Shown here in pieces: positions 49,849 to 59,406 of a DNA stretch of 64,000 nucleotides; the first letter of the stretch is position 1, and every line of letters starts with the position of its first letter. The notes beneath the pieces were generated by a model that searched no databases, was not told where the DNA came from, and was given only the letters and a program-made list of their open reading frames with translations. Position numbers and translations under genes: made by a program. The DNA is from Fulvimonas sp. R45 (GTDB lineage: Bacteria; Pseudomonadota; Gammaproteobacteria; Xanthomonadales; Rhodanobacteraceae): assembly GCF_030504985.1 (NCBI RefSeq), contig NZ_JASERU010000017.1, positions 1 to 64,000 on the forward strand, in the 5' to 3' direction.

Positions 49849-51177
49849 TCAGGCGATGGTCACGAAATTCGCGGTTCCACGGCCGTCGTTCTTGATGGCA
49901 TTGGCGCCCGCCTGGCCCAGGCTCGTGATTTGAGGCGGTTGCGCAAGACCGGCATGGATGGCCAGCAATTGCGTCTCCACGAGCCCCAGGGCAGCCCCTG
50001 CCGGAATCTGGGTCTGGGGGTATACGAAGTTGGGTTGGCCGTTTTGCGGGATGTTGGCCGACAGGTTGATGGCCTCGTACAGGCGGAATGCCTTTTGCGC
50101 ATTGTTGGGTCGCGGCATGGCATTCACGTTGTTTTGCTTGCTCAGGACCCGGGCGTTGCTGTAGTCGTTGGCGCCACCCTCGGCCCTGGGAACGATATGG
50201 TCGATCTCGGGTTCGACCTGGGTGACGATTTGGCGATCGAGCAGCCCACCGTTGGTAACGTCGTCCCTGGGGTTGTTCCCGGCGGGTATGACCGGGGGGG
50301 CACCTCCACCATTGGCGATATTGTTGGCGTAGATGAGCGGCCTTTGGGTATTGCTGAAGGGTTTGTCGGATGCGGGTGTGCCGGTCAGCAAGGCAATCGT
50401 CGTCGTCGTCCGAAACGCGCCAGGGACTGCCGGCACGTAGCCGACGTCGACTTTCTGGATGGTGGTTTGCGAGGCCCACGAAGGACCGGGTCCCGATGTC
50501 GCTGGTTGTGATGTCGCTACGCGCTGGAGCGCTTTCGCTCCCATGGTGTCGGCCTCCCGCTCGAGCCTCGCGTCGTCGTTTACGCCGACGCCTGCCATCT
50601 GCATGGTCGGCCGCACGCGTCCTTGCCGTTGTTGCACCACGTGCCAGGCTTCGTGCGGCAGGTGCCGTTCCTGTCCCGGACCCAGATGAATCTCGTTGCC
50701 TTGCGCGTATGCCAGGGCGCTCAACTGCGCCGGCTTGCCGGAATTGCGGTGCACGCGGACATCGGACAGGTCCATTCCGGACAGGGCCTCGATGCCGGCC
50801 TTGAGCTGGTGCGGCATGCCGGTCGCATTGATCGTCGCGGGGAGGGCCTCCGCGGAGGCTATCGTCGGGGTGCTCGATCCGGCGGACTCGACCTTGTCTG
50901 CGGCACGCACCTGCACCGGTGGTTCATTGGCTTGGCGCTGGAACGCGCTTCCGGACATCGCTGGTCTGGACATCGTTTGTCCGAGCGAGGCTGGTCCGAG
51001 CATGGCCTGCAGTGCGTGTCGCTGCGCCAGCATGCGCGGAGATTGGTCGATACCCTCCTGGAAAGCGCCGCGCCGGAGTACGGCACGGCCGTGGCCGGCA
51101 CCTATGGCTTCATGTTCGCCTGATGCCGCAGCAGGTTGACGTTGTGCCGTATTCGCATCGGTATCGCTGGTCTTCAT
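49849..51177 (-). CDS. eCIS core-domain (DUF4157) protein with C-terminal HNH nuclease-like domain
   Basis: A 442-residue protein. After a low-complexity N-terminus, the DUF4157 (eCIS core) domain spans about residues 125-215. It has [31 protein letters not shown], the zinc-protease-like motif H175EAWH179 and the acidic [13 protein letters not shown] Pro/Ser/Thr-rich linker leads to a C-terminal domain with [20 protein letters not shown] (D326, H327) and LSKQNNVNA, the pattern of an HNH/His-Me finger nuclease. CAGGAGGG precedes the ATG at 51177. Base composition is visibly lower in GC than its neighbours. It is likely a delivered toxin or effector. No injection-system genes and no identifiable immunity gene are adjacent. 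Confidence 0.82.
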   Translation of the reverse strand: MKTSDTDANTAQRQPAAASGEHEAIGAGHGRAVLRRGAFQEGIDQSPRMLAQRHALQAMLGPASLGQTMSRPAMSGSAFQRQANEPPVQVRAADKVESAGSSTPTIASAEALPATINATGMPHQLKAGIEALSGMDLSDVRVHRNSGKPAQLSALAYAQGNEIHLGPGQERHLPHEAWHVVQQRQGRVRPTMQMAGVGVNDDARLEREADTMGAKALQRVATSQPATSGPGPSWASQTTIQKVDVGYVPAVPGAFRTTTTIALLTGTPASDKPFSNTQRPLIYANNIANGGGAPPVIPAGNNPRDDVTNGGLLDRQIVTQVEPEIDHIVPRAEGGANDYSNARVLSKQNNVNAMPRPNNAQKAFRLYEAINLSANIPQNGQPNFVYPQTQIPAGAALGLVETQLLAIHAGLAQPPQITSLGQAGANAIKNDGRGTANFVTIA

Positions 51178-51282
51178 CGACGCCCTCCTGAAACACAGGT
51201 CCGTTCGCCCGCAACCTCCATGATAGGCCGTTGTTCGCCGGAAACGAGTGTCCATGGCCGAGCACGCTCCCGACCCTGCCGC

Positions 51283-54200
51283 CTACTCCCCGATCGTCAG
51301 CAGTGACGCGTTGCCGCCGGCGGCGGTGGTGTTGATGGTGAGCGTGCGCTCGCCGGCGAAGCGCAGCAGGTAGTGCGGGCCGCCGGCCTTGGGGCCGGTG
51401 CCGGACAGCGACTCGCCACCGAAGGGTTGCACGCCGACCACCGCGCCGATCTGGTTGCGGTTGACGTAGCAGTTGCCGACGCGGGCGTGGCTGCGGATGT
51501 ACTCGACGGTGTCGTCGATGCGGCTGTGCACGCCGAGGGTGAGCCCGTAGCCGGTGGCGTTGATCTGCTCGACCACCTGCGACAGCTCGCTGGCCTTCCA
51601 GCGGATCACGTGCAGCACCGGGCCGAACACCTCGCGCTTCAGCGTGGACAGCGCGGGGATCTCGTAGGCGCGCGGGGCGAAGAAGGTGCCGTGGGCGGCG
51701 ACGTCGGCGTCGAGCTTCACCTCGGCGATCAGCTTCGCCTCCTTGTCCATGCGCGCGGCGTGCTCGACCAGGATCTGCTTCGCGTCCTCGTCGATCACCG
51801 GGCCGACGTCGGTCGAGAGCTGGCCGGGGTCGCCCACCTTCAGCTCAGCCATCGCGCCGGCGAGCATGGCGACCACCTTGTCGGCGATGTCCTCCTGCAC
51901 GAACAGCACGCGCGCGGCCGAGCAGCGCTGGCCGGCGGACTGGAAGGCGGAGGCGACCACGTCCTTGACGATCTGTTCGGGCAGGGCGGAGGAGTCGGCG
52001 ATCATCGCGTTCTGGCCGCCGGTCTCGGCCACCAGCGCGGCGATCGGCGCGTTGCGCGCGGCCAGCGCGCGGTTGATCGCCCAGGCGGTCTCGGTGGAGC
52101 CGGTGAAGGCCACGCCGGCCACGCGCGGGTCCTTCGTCAGCGCGGCGCCGACCACGGCGCCGTCGCCGGGCAGGTACTGCAGCACGGCCTCGGGTACGCC
52201 GGCCTCGTGCAGCAGCTTCACCGCGGCGTAGCCGATCAGGCTGGTCTGCTCGGCGGGCTTGGCGATCACGCTGTTGCCGGCGGCGAGCGCGGCGCTGACC
52301 TGGCCGAGGAAGATCGCCAGCGGGAAGTTCCACGGGCTGATGCAGACGAACACGCCGCGGCCGTTGAGGAACAGCTGGTTGCTCTCGCCGGTGGGGCCGG
52401 GCAGCTGCTCGGGCTGACCGAACAGGCGGCGCGCCATGGTGGCGTAGTAGCGCAGGAAGTCGGCGGCCTCGCGGATCTCGGCGATGGCGTCGGGCAGGCT
52501 CTTGCCGGCCTCGCGCACGCACAGCGCGATGAACTCGGCGCGGCGCGCCTCGAGCTGGTCGGCGGCGTGCTCGAGGATGGCGGCGCGGCTGGCGGCGGGC
52601 AGGCGATCCCAGTCGGGCTGGGCGGCGACGGCGTTGGCCAGCGCCTGGTCGACCAGCGCGGCATCGGCGCTGACGTAGCTGCCCACCACCTGGCGGCGGT
52701 CGGCCGGGTTGGTCACCTGCACGGTCGGACCGTGGCCCGTGCCGCCGGGCACCAGCGGCGTGGCGTTCCACGGGCCGGCCTTGGCGTTGACGGCCTCGGC
52801 CAGCGCCTTCAGTTCGTTGTCGTTGGAGAAGTTGATGCCCATGGAGTTCTTCCGCAGTTCGCCAAAGAGATTGACCGGCAAGGGAATGCGCGGGTGGGGG
52901 ATGGAGGCGAAGCCACGCACGGTTTCGCACGGGTCGGCCACCAGCTCGCGCACCGGCAGCGTCTCGTCCACCACCCGGTTGACGAAGCTGGTGTTGGCGC
53001 CGTTCTCGAGCAGGCGGCGCACCAGGTAGGGCAGCAGGTCCTCGTGCGTGCCCACCGGCGCGTACACGCGGCAGGGCACGTCGAGCTTGTCCTTGCCGAT
53101 CACTTCCGCGTAGAGGTCGGTGCCCATGCCGTGCAGGCGCTGGAACTCGAACGGGCGGCCGCGCGCGATATGGTGCACGGCGGCGATGCTGTGCGCGTTG
53201 TGGGTGGCGAACTGCGGGTAGATCAGTTCCACGCCGGCGTCGAACAGCTTGCGCGCACAGGCGAGGTAGGAGACGTCGGTGTTCGGCTTGCGTGTGTACA
53301 GCGGGTAGCCCGTCAGGCCCTGTTCCTGGGCGCGCTTGATCTCGGCGTCCCAGTACGCGCCCTTCACCAGGCGCACGTACCAGCGACGATTTGCCGCACG
53401 TGCGGTCTCGATCAGCCAGTCGATCACGAACGGGGTGCGCTTGGAGTAGGCCTGCACCACGATGCCGAGGCCGTTCCAGCCCTGCAGCGAGGGGTGCGCG
53501 AACACGTCGCCGATGATGTCCAGCGAGAGTTCGAGGCGGTCGGCTTCCTCGGCGTCCACCGACAGCGCGATGCCTTGGCTTCTCGCCAGCTGCGACAGCT
53601 CCAGCAGCTTGGCGGTGAGGTCGCGGCGGGCGATCTCGCGCTTGGCCACTTCGTAGCGCGGATGCAGCGCGGACAGCTTCACCGAGATCGACGGCGCGTC
53701 GGTGTGGTTGGCGAACGGGCCGCGCGCGCCGATGCGGGCGATGGCGCGGCGGTAGTCCTCCTGGTAGCGCTCGGCGGTTTCGCTGGTGAGCGCGGACTCG
53801 CCCAGCATGTCGTAGGAATAGCGGTACACCGCGTATTCCTTCTTGGCGCAGCGGTCCAGCGCCTCGTCGATGGTCTGCCCCATCACGAACTGGTGGCCCA
53901 TGATGCGCATGGCCTGGCGCACCGCCAGACGGATCGCCGGCTCGCCGGCGCGTGCCACCAGGCGTTTCAGCGCGCCGGTGAAGTCGTGGCGGGTCTCCTC
54001 GGCCAGGTTGACCAGCCGGCCGGTGAGCATCAGGCCCCAGGTGCTGGCGTTGACGAACAGCGATTCGCTCTGGCCCAGGTGCTTCTTCCAGTCGGCGTCG
54101 CCCAGCTTGTCGCGGATCAGCTTGTCGGCGGTGGCCTTGTCGGGGATGCGCAGCAGCGCCTCGGCCACGCACATCAGCAGCACGCCTTCCTCGGAGGACA

Positions 54201-54438
54201 GGTCGTACTGGCGCATGAAGGATTCCACCGCGCTCTGGTCCTTGGCGCGGGCGCGCACGCGGGTCACCAGGCCGGCGGCGACGTCGATCACCTGCTCGCG
54301 CTCGGCTGGCGGCAGGGTGGCCTGGGCGAGCAGGTCGTTGACCGCTTCGGTCTCGTCGCGCAGCCACGCGGCGGTGATACGCGCGCGGGCCGGCTCGGCG
54401 CCGGCGGGAAGTTCGGGGCTGAGGATGGGCTGGATCAC
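51283..54438 (-). CDS. putA: Bifunctional proline dehydrogenase / L-glutamate gamma-semialdehyde dehydrogenase
   Basis: A 1,051-residue membrane-peripheral flavoenzyme converting proline to glutamate. The N-terminal helical arm and PRODH barrel (about 90-480) contain YAVYRYSYDMLGESALT, ISVKLSALHPRYE, VRLVKGAYWDAEIKRAQ and YPQFATHNAHSI. The ALDH domain (about 540-1040) has ISPWNFPLAIFLGQ, the catalytic Glu context VAETGGQNAMI and Cys in QSAGQRCSAARVLF. No ribbon-helix-helix DNA-binding domain is present, so it is not the trifunctional repressor form. I take the GTG at 54438 (VIQPILSPEL) as start; longer frames add an Ala/Gly-rich stretch without homology. It is divergent from the oxidase cluster. 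Confidence 0.94.
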   Translation of the reverse strand: MIQPILSPELPAGAEPARARITAAWLRDETEAVNDLLAQATLPPAEREQVIDVAAGLVTRVRARAKDQSAVESFMRQYDLSSEEGVLLMCVAEALLRIPDKATADKLIRDKLGDADWKKHLGQSESLFVNASTWGLMLTGRLVNLAEETRHDFTGALKRLVARAGEPAIRLAVRQAMRIMGHQFVMGQTIDEALDRCAKKEYAVYRYSYDMLGESALTSETAERYQEDYRRAIARIGARGPFANHTDAPSISVKLSALHPRYEVAKREIARRDLTAKLLELSQLARSQGIALSVDAEEADRLELSLDIIGDVFAHPSLQGWNGLGIVVQAYSKRTPFVIDWLIETARAANRRWYVRLVKGAYWDAEIKRAQEQGLTGYPLYTRKPNTDVSYLACARKLFDAGVELIYPQFATHNAHSIAAVHHIARGRPFEFQRLHGMGTDLYAEVIGKDKLDVPCRVYAPVGTHEDLLPYLVRRLLENGANTSFVNRVVDETLPVRELVADPCETVRGFASIPHPRIPLPVNLFGELRKNSMGINFSNDNELKALAEAVNAKAGPWNATPLVPGGTGHGPTVQVTNPADRRQVVGSYVSADAALVDQALANAVAAQPDWDRLPAASRAAILEHAADQLEARRAEFIALCVREAGKSLPDAIAEIREAADFLRYYATMARRLFGQPEQLPGPTGESNQLFLNGRGVFVCISPWNFPLAIFLGQVSAALAAGNSVIAKPAEQTSLIGYAAVKLLHEAGVPEAVLQYLPGDGAVVGAALTKDPRVAGVAFTGSTETAWAINRALAARNAPIAALVAETGGQNAMIADSSALPEQIVKDVVASAFQSAGQRCSAARVLFVQEDIADKVVAMLAGAMAELKVGDPGQLSTDVGPVIDEDAKQILVEHAARMDKEAKLIAEVKLDADVAAHGTFFAPRAYEIPALSTLKREVFGPVLHVIRWKASELSQVVEQINATGYGLTLGVHSRIDDTVEYIRSHARVGNCYVNRNQIGAVVGVQPFGGESLSGTGPKAGGPHYLLRFAGERTLTINTTAAGGNASLLTIGE

Positions 54439-54584
54439 GGAAAGGCCAATGTCGGGCGGGGACGGCGAAGCGCGCGATTGTACGCCGCGGGCGAGGCCGC
54501 ACGCACCCGCATGGAAAAAGAAGATCGCGCCCGCTCCCGCGCGTTGGCGGCGCGGCTGATCCGGGTCAAGGGCCTGCGACATTC

Positions 54585-54613
54585 TTGCCCGTGGCGACGC
54601 CGCGACCTATTAT
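54585..54613 (+). promoter_or_regulatory. Sigma70-type promoter for the DUF2244/ctaC operon
   Basis: A TTGCCC hexamer (54585-54590) and TATTAT (54608-54613) are separated by exactly 17 bases. Transcription would begin near 54620, giving a leader of about 22 nt before the DUF2244 ATG at 54642. Confidence 0.6.
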
Positions 54614-54641
54614 CGACCCGTTCCAGGCACGCCGGACTCCC

Positions 54642-55157
54642 ATGATCGTGCTTCGACCAGCCGCCACCGGCCTGCCGGGCGCGACGTTGTGGCTACGGCC
54701 CAACCGCGCACTCAGCCGACGCGGGCTGCGATGCCTGATCGGGGTGCTGGCGGCGCTGGTGCTGACAACGGCGGGTTTGGGGGCATGGCAGGGGAACGTG
54801 TTTGCCCCGCTGTTTGCCCTGATCGAGGCCTCCGCAGTGGCCGTCGCGCTTAGCGTGGCCTGGCGGGCCGGTGACCGCAGCGAGCGGCTCACCCTCGATC
54901 CTGCATCCCTCGAGGTGCAGGCGCTTCCGGCAAAGCGTTGCGCGCGCTTCCAGACCTACTGGGTGCGGGTGCTGCTGGAGCCGGGAGACGGGCACCGTCG
55001 CCTGCTGTTGTCGTCGCACGGGCGCAGGCTGGAAATCGGGGCTTTTCTCGCCGACGAGGAGCGCGCCGAACTGGCTCGGAAACTCATCGCGTTGCTGGCC
55101 GAATTCCGGGCGCAGCCGCGTAGGCAGGGGCAGGAACAACAAAGGTGCGACACATGA
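54642..55157 (+). CDS. DUF2244 membrane protein
   Basis: A 171-residue protein with two adjacent membrane segments (about 29-50 GLRCLIGVLAALVLTTAGLG, then VFAPLFALIEASAVAVALSVA). A cytosolic C-terminal domain follows (RLTLDPASLEVQALPAKRCARFQTYWVRVLL). It matches DUF2244, of unknown function, repeatedly encoded just upstream of cytochrome c oxidase subunit II in proteobacteria. It overlaps the next gene by 4 bases, so it is co-translated and probably participates in oxidase biogenesis (inference). Confidence 0.87.
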   Translation: MIVLRPAATGLPGATLWLRPNRALSRRGLRCLIGVLAALVLTTAGLGAWQGNVFAPLFALIEASAVAVALSVAWRAGDRSERLTLDPASLEVQALPAKRCARFQTYWVRVLLEPGDGHRRLLLSSHGRRLEIGAFLADEERAELARKLIALLAEFRAQPRRQGQEQQRCDT

Positions 55158-56092
55158 CATCTGGCGGCATCAGGCATCACGGCATCCGGCTCGCGGCGAT
55201 GGCACTGGCGACGGGGGGGCTTGCGCTGTTCGGCGGTGCGGTCCGCGCCAACCCGGTTCCCTGGCAGATGGACATGACGAAGGGTGTCACCACCTATTCG
55301 CGCGTGCCTTACGACCTCAACATGATCTCGTTGCTGGTCTGCACGGTCATCGGCATCCTGGTGTTCGGCGCGATGTTCATCGCCATGTTCCGCTTCCGCA
55401 AGTCGCGCGGCGCGGTGGCCGAGAAGTGGTCGCACAACACCGTGGTCGAGGTGGTCTGGACCACCATCCCGGTGCTGATCCTGATGACGCTGGCGTGGCT
55501 GGCCACCGACGGCATGCGCAAGTTCTACGACACCACCGGCTCGCAGATGACCATCAAGGTCACCGGCTACCAGTGGAAATGGCGCTACGACTACGTGGAC
55601 TACCTGGGCAAGCCGATCGAGAAGGTCGGCTTCATGTCCAAGCTGGACGACCTCAGCAACGAGACGCGCCAGCTGCATTCGGGCCTCGACCCGTACGCGG
55701 TGAAGACCGACGGCCAGAACACCTACCTGCTGAACGTGGACAAGCCGCTGGTGGTGCCGGTGGACACCAAGATCCGCTTCGTGATCACCGCTGACGACGT
55801 GATCCACTCGTGGTTCGTGCCGGCCTTCGGCTGGAAGATGGATGCGATCCCCGGCGTGGTCAACGCCGCCTGGACCGACATCAAGACGCCGGGCGTCTAC
55901 CGCGGCCAGTGCGCCGAGCTGTGCGGCCAGGACCACGGCTTCATGCCGATCGTGGTGAAGGCGCTCTCCAAGGAGGACTTCGCCAGGTGGCTGGCGGCCC
56001 AGCAGCAGGCGGCCACGCCGGCCCCCGCCGCCGCGCCCGCGCCGCAGACCGCGCAGGCCGCCGCGCCCGCCCAGGGCGGCCGCCAGGGTTGA
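55154..56092 (+). CDS. ctaC: Cytochrome c oxidase subunit II
   Basis: A 312-residue subunit carrying the CuA center of the aa3 oxidase. It has a signal peptide, two membrane segments (about 50-75 and 92-112), and the aromatic GYQWKWRYDYVDY. The CuA ligands are in VIHSWFVPAFGWKMDAIPG and C253AELC257GQDH261GFM264. The Ala/Pro/Gln-rich tail has no heme c motif, so it is not the caa3 type. The ATG at 55154 follows AAAGG; a GTG at 55145 is an alternative start. It receives electrons from a soluble or membrane cytochrome c. Confidence 0.95.
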   Translation: MTSGGIRHHGIRLAAMALATGGLALFGGAVRANPVPWQMDMTKGVTTYSRVPYDLNMISLLVCTVIGILVFGAMFIAMFRFRKSRGAVAEKWSHNTVVEVVWTTIPVLILMTLAWLATDGMRKFYDTTGSQMTIKVTGYQWKWRYDYVDYLGKPIEKVGFMSKLDDLSNETRQLHSGLDPYAVKTDGQNTYLLNVDKPLVVPVDTKIRFVITADDVIHSWFVPAFGWKMDAIPGVVNAAWTDIKTPGVYRGQCAELCGQDHGFMPIVVKALSKEDFARWLAAQQQAATPAPAAAPAPQTAQAAAPAQGGRQG

Positions 56093-56159
56093 CCATCGGA
56101 GGACTGCCCGCGCAGTCTCACGCAATCGGATTATCTAGATCAGGCAGAGGTGCAAGGCC

Positions 56160-57776
56160 ATGGCCCACGAAGCCACCCACGACCACCACGACGAGCATCA
56201 CGGCGCGCCGACGAACTTCTTCCAGCGCTGGGTGATGTCCACCAACCACAAGGACATCGGCACGCTGTACCTGATCTTCGCGCTGACGGCGTTCTTCGTC
56301 GGCGGCAGCTTCGCGATGGTGATCCGCGCCGAGCTGTTCAAGCCGGGCCTGCAGCTGGTGCAGCCCTACTTCTTCAACGAGATGACCACCATGCACGCGC
56401 TGGTGATGATCTTCGGCGCGATCATGCCGGCCTTCGTGGGCCTGGGTAACTGGATGATCCCGATGATGATCGGCGCGCCGGACATGGCGCTGCCGCGCAT
56501 GAACAATCTCTCGTTCTGGATCCTGCCGTTCGCCTTCGCGCTGCTGCTGTCCACGCTGTTCCTGCCGGGTGGCAGCCAGGCCGGCGGCTGGACGATGTAT
56601 CCGCCGCTGTCGCTGCAGAGCGGTTCGCTGGCCTACACGGTGTTCGCCATCCACCTGATGGGCATCAGCTCGATCATGGGCGCGATCAACATCATCGCCA
56701 CCATCCTCAACATGCGCGCGCCGGGCATGGACCTGTTGAAGATGCCGGTGTTCGTGTGGAGCTGGCTGATCACGGCGTTCCTGCTGATCGCGGTGATGCC
56801 GGTGCTGGCGGGCGCGGTGACCATGCTGCTCACCGACAAGTACTTCGGCACCAACTTCTTCAACGCCGCCGGCGGCGGCGATCCGGTGCTGTACCAGCAC
56901 ATCTTCTGGTTCTTCGGCCACCCCGAGGTGTACATCATGATCCTGCCGGCGTTCGGGATCATCTCGGAGATCGTGCCGACCTTCGCCCGCAAGCCGCTGT
57001 TCGGCTACAAGGCGATGGTGTTCGCCATCGCGGCGATCGCGTTCCTGTCGTTCATCGTGTGGGCGCACCACATGTTCGCGGTGGGCATGCCGATGGGCGC
57101 CGAGATCTTCTTCATGTACGCCACCATGCTGATCGCCGTGCCCACCGGCATCAAGGTGTTCAACTGGGTGGCCACCATGTGGGGTGGCTCGATGACGTTC
57201 GAGACGCCGATGCTGTTCGCCATCGCGTTCATCATCCTGTTCTCCATCGGCGGCTTCTCCGGCCTGATGCTGGCGCTGGTGCCGGCCGACTTCCAGTACC
57301 ACGACACCTACTTCGTGGTGGCGCACTTCCACTACGTGCTGGTGACCGGCGCGGCGTTCGCGATCATGGCCGCCACGTACTACTGGCTGCCGAAGTGGAG
57401 CGGCCGCATGTACAGCGAGTTCTGGGGCAAGGTGCACTTCTGGTGCAGCGTGATCTTCGTGAACGTGCTGTTCTTCCCGCAGCACTTCCTCGGCCTGGCC
57501 GGCATGCCGCGCCGCATCCCGGACTACAACGTGGCGTTCGCCGACTTCAACATGATCAGCTCGATCGGCGGCTTCCTATTCGGCGCCTCGCAGCTGCTGT
57601 TCCTCGGCGTGATCCTCCATTGCGTGTTCTTCTCGAAGAAGAAGGCCACCGACCGCGTGTGGGAAGGCGCGCGCGGGCTGGAGTGGACGGTGCCCTCGCC
57701 GGCGCCGCACCATACCTTCGCGATCGCCCCGGTGATCCACGACGAAGAACTGGCGCACGGCCATGTCGAGGACTGA
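56160..57776 (+). CDS. ctaD: Cytochrome c oxidase subunit I
   Basis: A 538-residue catalytic subunit with about 12 membrane segments. Heme a and a3/CuB ligands are visible in [36 protein letters not shown] (CuB His and cross-linked Tyr), [10 protein letters not shown] (two CuB His) and [16 protein letters not shown]. The GHPEVYI motif marks it as a type A proton-pumping oxidase. The His-rich N-terminus [11 protein letters not shown] is typical of this group. It overlaps a small downstream membrane protein gene by 14 bases. Confidence 0.97.
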   Translation: MAHEATHDHHDEHHGAPTNFFQRWVMSTNHKDIGTLYLIFALTAFFVGGSFAMVIRAELFKPGLQLVQPYFFNEMTTMHALVMIFGAIMPAFVGLGNWMIPMMIGAPDMALPRMNNLSFWILPFAFALLLSTLFLPGGSQAGGWTMYPPLSLQSGSLAYTVFAIHLMGISSIMGAINIIATILNMRAPGMDLLKMPVFVWSWLITAFLLIAVMPVLAGAVTMLLTDKYFGTNFFNAAGGGDPVLYQHIFWFFGHPEVYIMILPAFGIISEIVPTFARKPLFGYKAMVFAIAAIAFLSFIVWAHHMFAVGMPMGAEIFFMYATMLIAVPTGIKVFNWVATMWGGSMTFETPMLFAIAFIILFSIGGFSGLMLALVPADFQYHDTYFVVAHFHYVLVTGAAFAIMAATYYWLPKWSGRMYSEFWGKVHFWCSVIFVNVLFFPQHFLGLAGMPRRIPDYNVAFADFNMISSIGGFLFGASQLLFLGVILHCVFFSKKKATDRVWEGARGLEWTVPSPAPHHTFAIAPVIHDEELAHGHVED

Positions 57777-57942
57777 TCCGCACGGCGGCGTGGCGCTGGA
57801 CCGGCAGCCGCTCGACCCGGCGCAGGCCGAGCGCCTGCGCCGCGCGCGGCGCACGGCGCTGATCGCCGGCGTGGTCGCGGTGTCGTTCTTCGTGCTGTCG
57901 ATCGCGCAGCTGCTGTGGATCCAGCACATCGGGCTGCACTAG
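57763..57942 (+). CDS. Small single-pass membrane protein in the oxidase operon
   Basis: A 59-residue protein whose ATG lies inside the end of ctaD, 14 bases before its stop. It has a basic N-terminal half ([15 protein letters not shown]), one membrane segment (about 34-52, [19 protein letters not shown]) and a short tail, HIGLH. It lies between subunits I and III, where many proteobacteria carry cox11 (CtaG). It resembles only the N-terminal anchor region of such assembly factors in design and has no copper-binding Cys. It is an unrecognised gene, likely an oxidase subunit or assembly factor by position. Confidence 0.7.
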   Translation: MSRTDPHGGVALDRQPLDPAQAERLRRARRTALIAGVVAVSFFVLSIAQLLWIQHIGLH

Positions 57943-58014
57943 GCGTTGCAGGGGAGCGCCGCGGCCCATCCGCGACGTGCCGCAGGACATCAGGAAAATC
58001 CACGGGAAACCACC

Positions 58015-58902
58015 ATGGGTCAGCAGCAAGACATCTACTACGTACCGAGCAAGAGCCACTGGCCGATCGTGGCCGCGGTGGTGATGTTCCTCACCGTGTT
58101 CGGCGCCGCGCACTGGCTCAACGCCGAACCGGGCGAGGCCGGCTTCGGCAAGACGGTGATCACCATCGGCGCGATCGGCGTGCTGTGCATGTTCTTCGGC
58201 TGGTTCCGCTCGGTGATCCGCGAATCGCTGGCCGGCCGCTACAACCACCAGGTGGACACTTCGTTCCGCATGGGGATGATGTGGTTCATCTTCTCCGAGG
58301 TGATGTTCTTCGGCGCGTTCTTCGGTGCGCTGTTCTACCTGCGCATGTACTCGGTGCCGTGGCTCGGCGGGCACGGCCACGGCGTGCTCACCCACCAGTT
58401 CCTGTGGAGCGACTACGCCGCCTCGTGGGGCGCCGGCGGGGGCAACGGACCGGAACACGTCGGCGGCAGCTTCTCCACCGTGGCGCCATGGGGCCTGCCG
58501 CTGCTGAACACGCTGATCCTGCTCAGCTCCAGCGTCACCGTGACCATCGCGCACCACGCGCTGCGCGCCGGCCACCGCGGCAAGCTGCTGGCCTTCCTCG
58601 GCGTCACCGTGCTGCTGGGCGCGCTGTTCGTGTTCAGCCAGGCCAACGAGTACATGGAGGCCTACAAGGAGCTGAACCTCACGCTGCACACCGGCGTGTA
58701 CGGCGCCACCTTCTTCATGCTCACCGGCTTCCACGGCCTGCACGTGACGCTGGGCACGATCATGCTGGCGGTCATCTGGCTGCGTTGCCTCAAGGGCCAC
58801 TTCAACAAGGAACACCACTTCGGCTTCGAGGCGGTGGCGTGGTACTGGCACTTCGTCGACGTGGTGTGGCTGGGCCTGTTCATGTTCGTCTACGTGCTGT
58901 AA
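58015..58902 (+). CDS. ctaE: Cytochrome c oxidase subunit III
   Basis: A 295-residue subunit with seven membrane segments. Characteristic stretches are RYNHQVDTSFRMGMMWFIFSEVMFFGAFFGALFYLR (with the conserved Glu), LNTLILLSSSVTVTIAHHALRAG, FVFSQANEYMEAYKEL and TGFHGLHVTLGTI with WYWHFVDVVWLGLFMFVYVL at the C-terminus. The ATG at 58015 (MGQQQDIYYVPSKSHW) is the family start. It is the last core subunit gene of the operon, 72 bases after the small membrane protein. Confidence 0.96.
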   Translation: MGQQQDIYYVPSKSHWPIVAAVVMFLTVFGAAHWLNAEPGEAGFGKTVITIGAIGVLCMFFGWFRSVIRESLAGRYNHQVDTSFRMGMMWFIFSEVMFFGAFFGALFYLRMYSVPWLGGHGHGVLTHQFLWSDYAASWGAGGGNGPEHVGGSFSTVAPWGLPLLNTLILLSSSVTVTIAHHALRAGHRGKLLAFLGVTVLLGALFVFSQANEYMEAYKELNLTLHTGVYGATFFMLTGFHGLHVTLGTIMLAVIWLRCLKGHFNKEHHFGFEAVAWYWHFVDVVWLGLFMFVYVL

Positions 58903-59021
58903 TTGGACGCGGTTTTACTTCACGCGACGTCCTGTCGCGGAGAGCGGATCAAGAACCGGCCATCCATGGCCGGACGCTTCACGAAAACCATCGCAATTGG
59001 GATCCGTGGGGTTCCGCGAAC

Positions 59022-59061
59022 GAAAACGAAAAGCCCGCCGCATGGCGGGCGATTCGTTTTC
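59022..59061 (-). terminator. Terminator-like hairpin after the DUF2909 gene
   Basis: GCCCGCC/GGCGGGC (loop GCAT) is nested between GAAAACGA and TTCGTTTTC arms. Read on the minus strand it ends in a TTTTCGTTTT stretch, suited to ending the short minus-strand gene; it may also slow plus-strand transcription after ctaE. Confidence 0.7.
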
Positions 59062-59131
59062 AGGGAAGGGAAGGGCGTCGGACGCGGTGACGCAGGCGCT
59101 TCGGCGCGCCCGGTGACCTGGCTAGAATGGC

Positions 59132-59353
59132 CTACTGGCCCACGCCGTGCGGATGGATCCAGCCGAGCTTGTAGCCGACGATCACCATCGCGATCAGCAC
59201 CAGCGACAGCCCGATGCGCCGGGTCAGCGCCCACACCGTGCGGCGGTCGTCGTCCTTGTCGGTCATCATGAAGTAGAGCGCCTGGCCGAGGTTGAACACG
59301 ACCACCAGGAACATCACCACCAGCGCGATTTTTGAGATGGTTTCCACGTGCAT
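59132..59353 (-). CDS. DUF2909 twin-transmembrane protein
   Basis: A 73-residue protein with two membrane helices (about 8-28 IALVVMFLVVVFNLGQALYFM and 45-63 RIGLSLVLIAMVIVGYKLGW) joined by a charged loop (TDKDDDRRTVWALTRR). It matches DUF2909, a small family encoded beside SURF1 and oxidase genes in gammaproteobacteria. It is transcribed opposite to the oxidase genes and divergent from the SURF1 gene. The function is unknown. Confidence 0.87.
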   Translation of the reverse strand: MHVETISKIALVVMFLVVVFNLGQALYFMMTDKDDDRRTVWALTRRIGLSLVLIAMVIVGYKLGWIHPHGVGQ

Positions 59354-59406
59354 CGCCCGAACGCCTTCGACCGCCGCAGTATAGCCCGCACCGGCGGGGC
59401 GGCCGC

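Noticed and set aside
51178..51282. Immunity gene for the DUF4157-HNH protein
   Set aside because: No open frame with a ribosome site fits in the gap upstream, and downstream lie only the MITE and the AraC gene. The absence is reported, not a gene.
54439..54582. Longer N-terminus for PutA reaching 54582
   Set aside because: The extension is Ala/Gly/Arg-rich, overlaps the likely promoter of the divergent oxidase operon and has no resemblance to PutA or to a ribbon-helix-helix domain.
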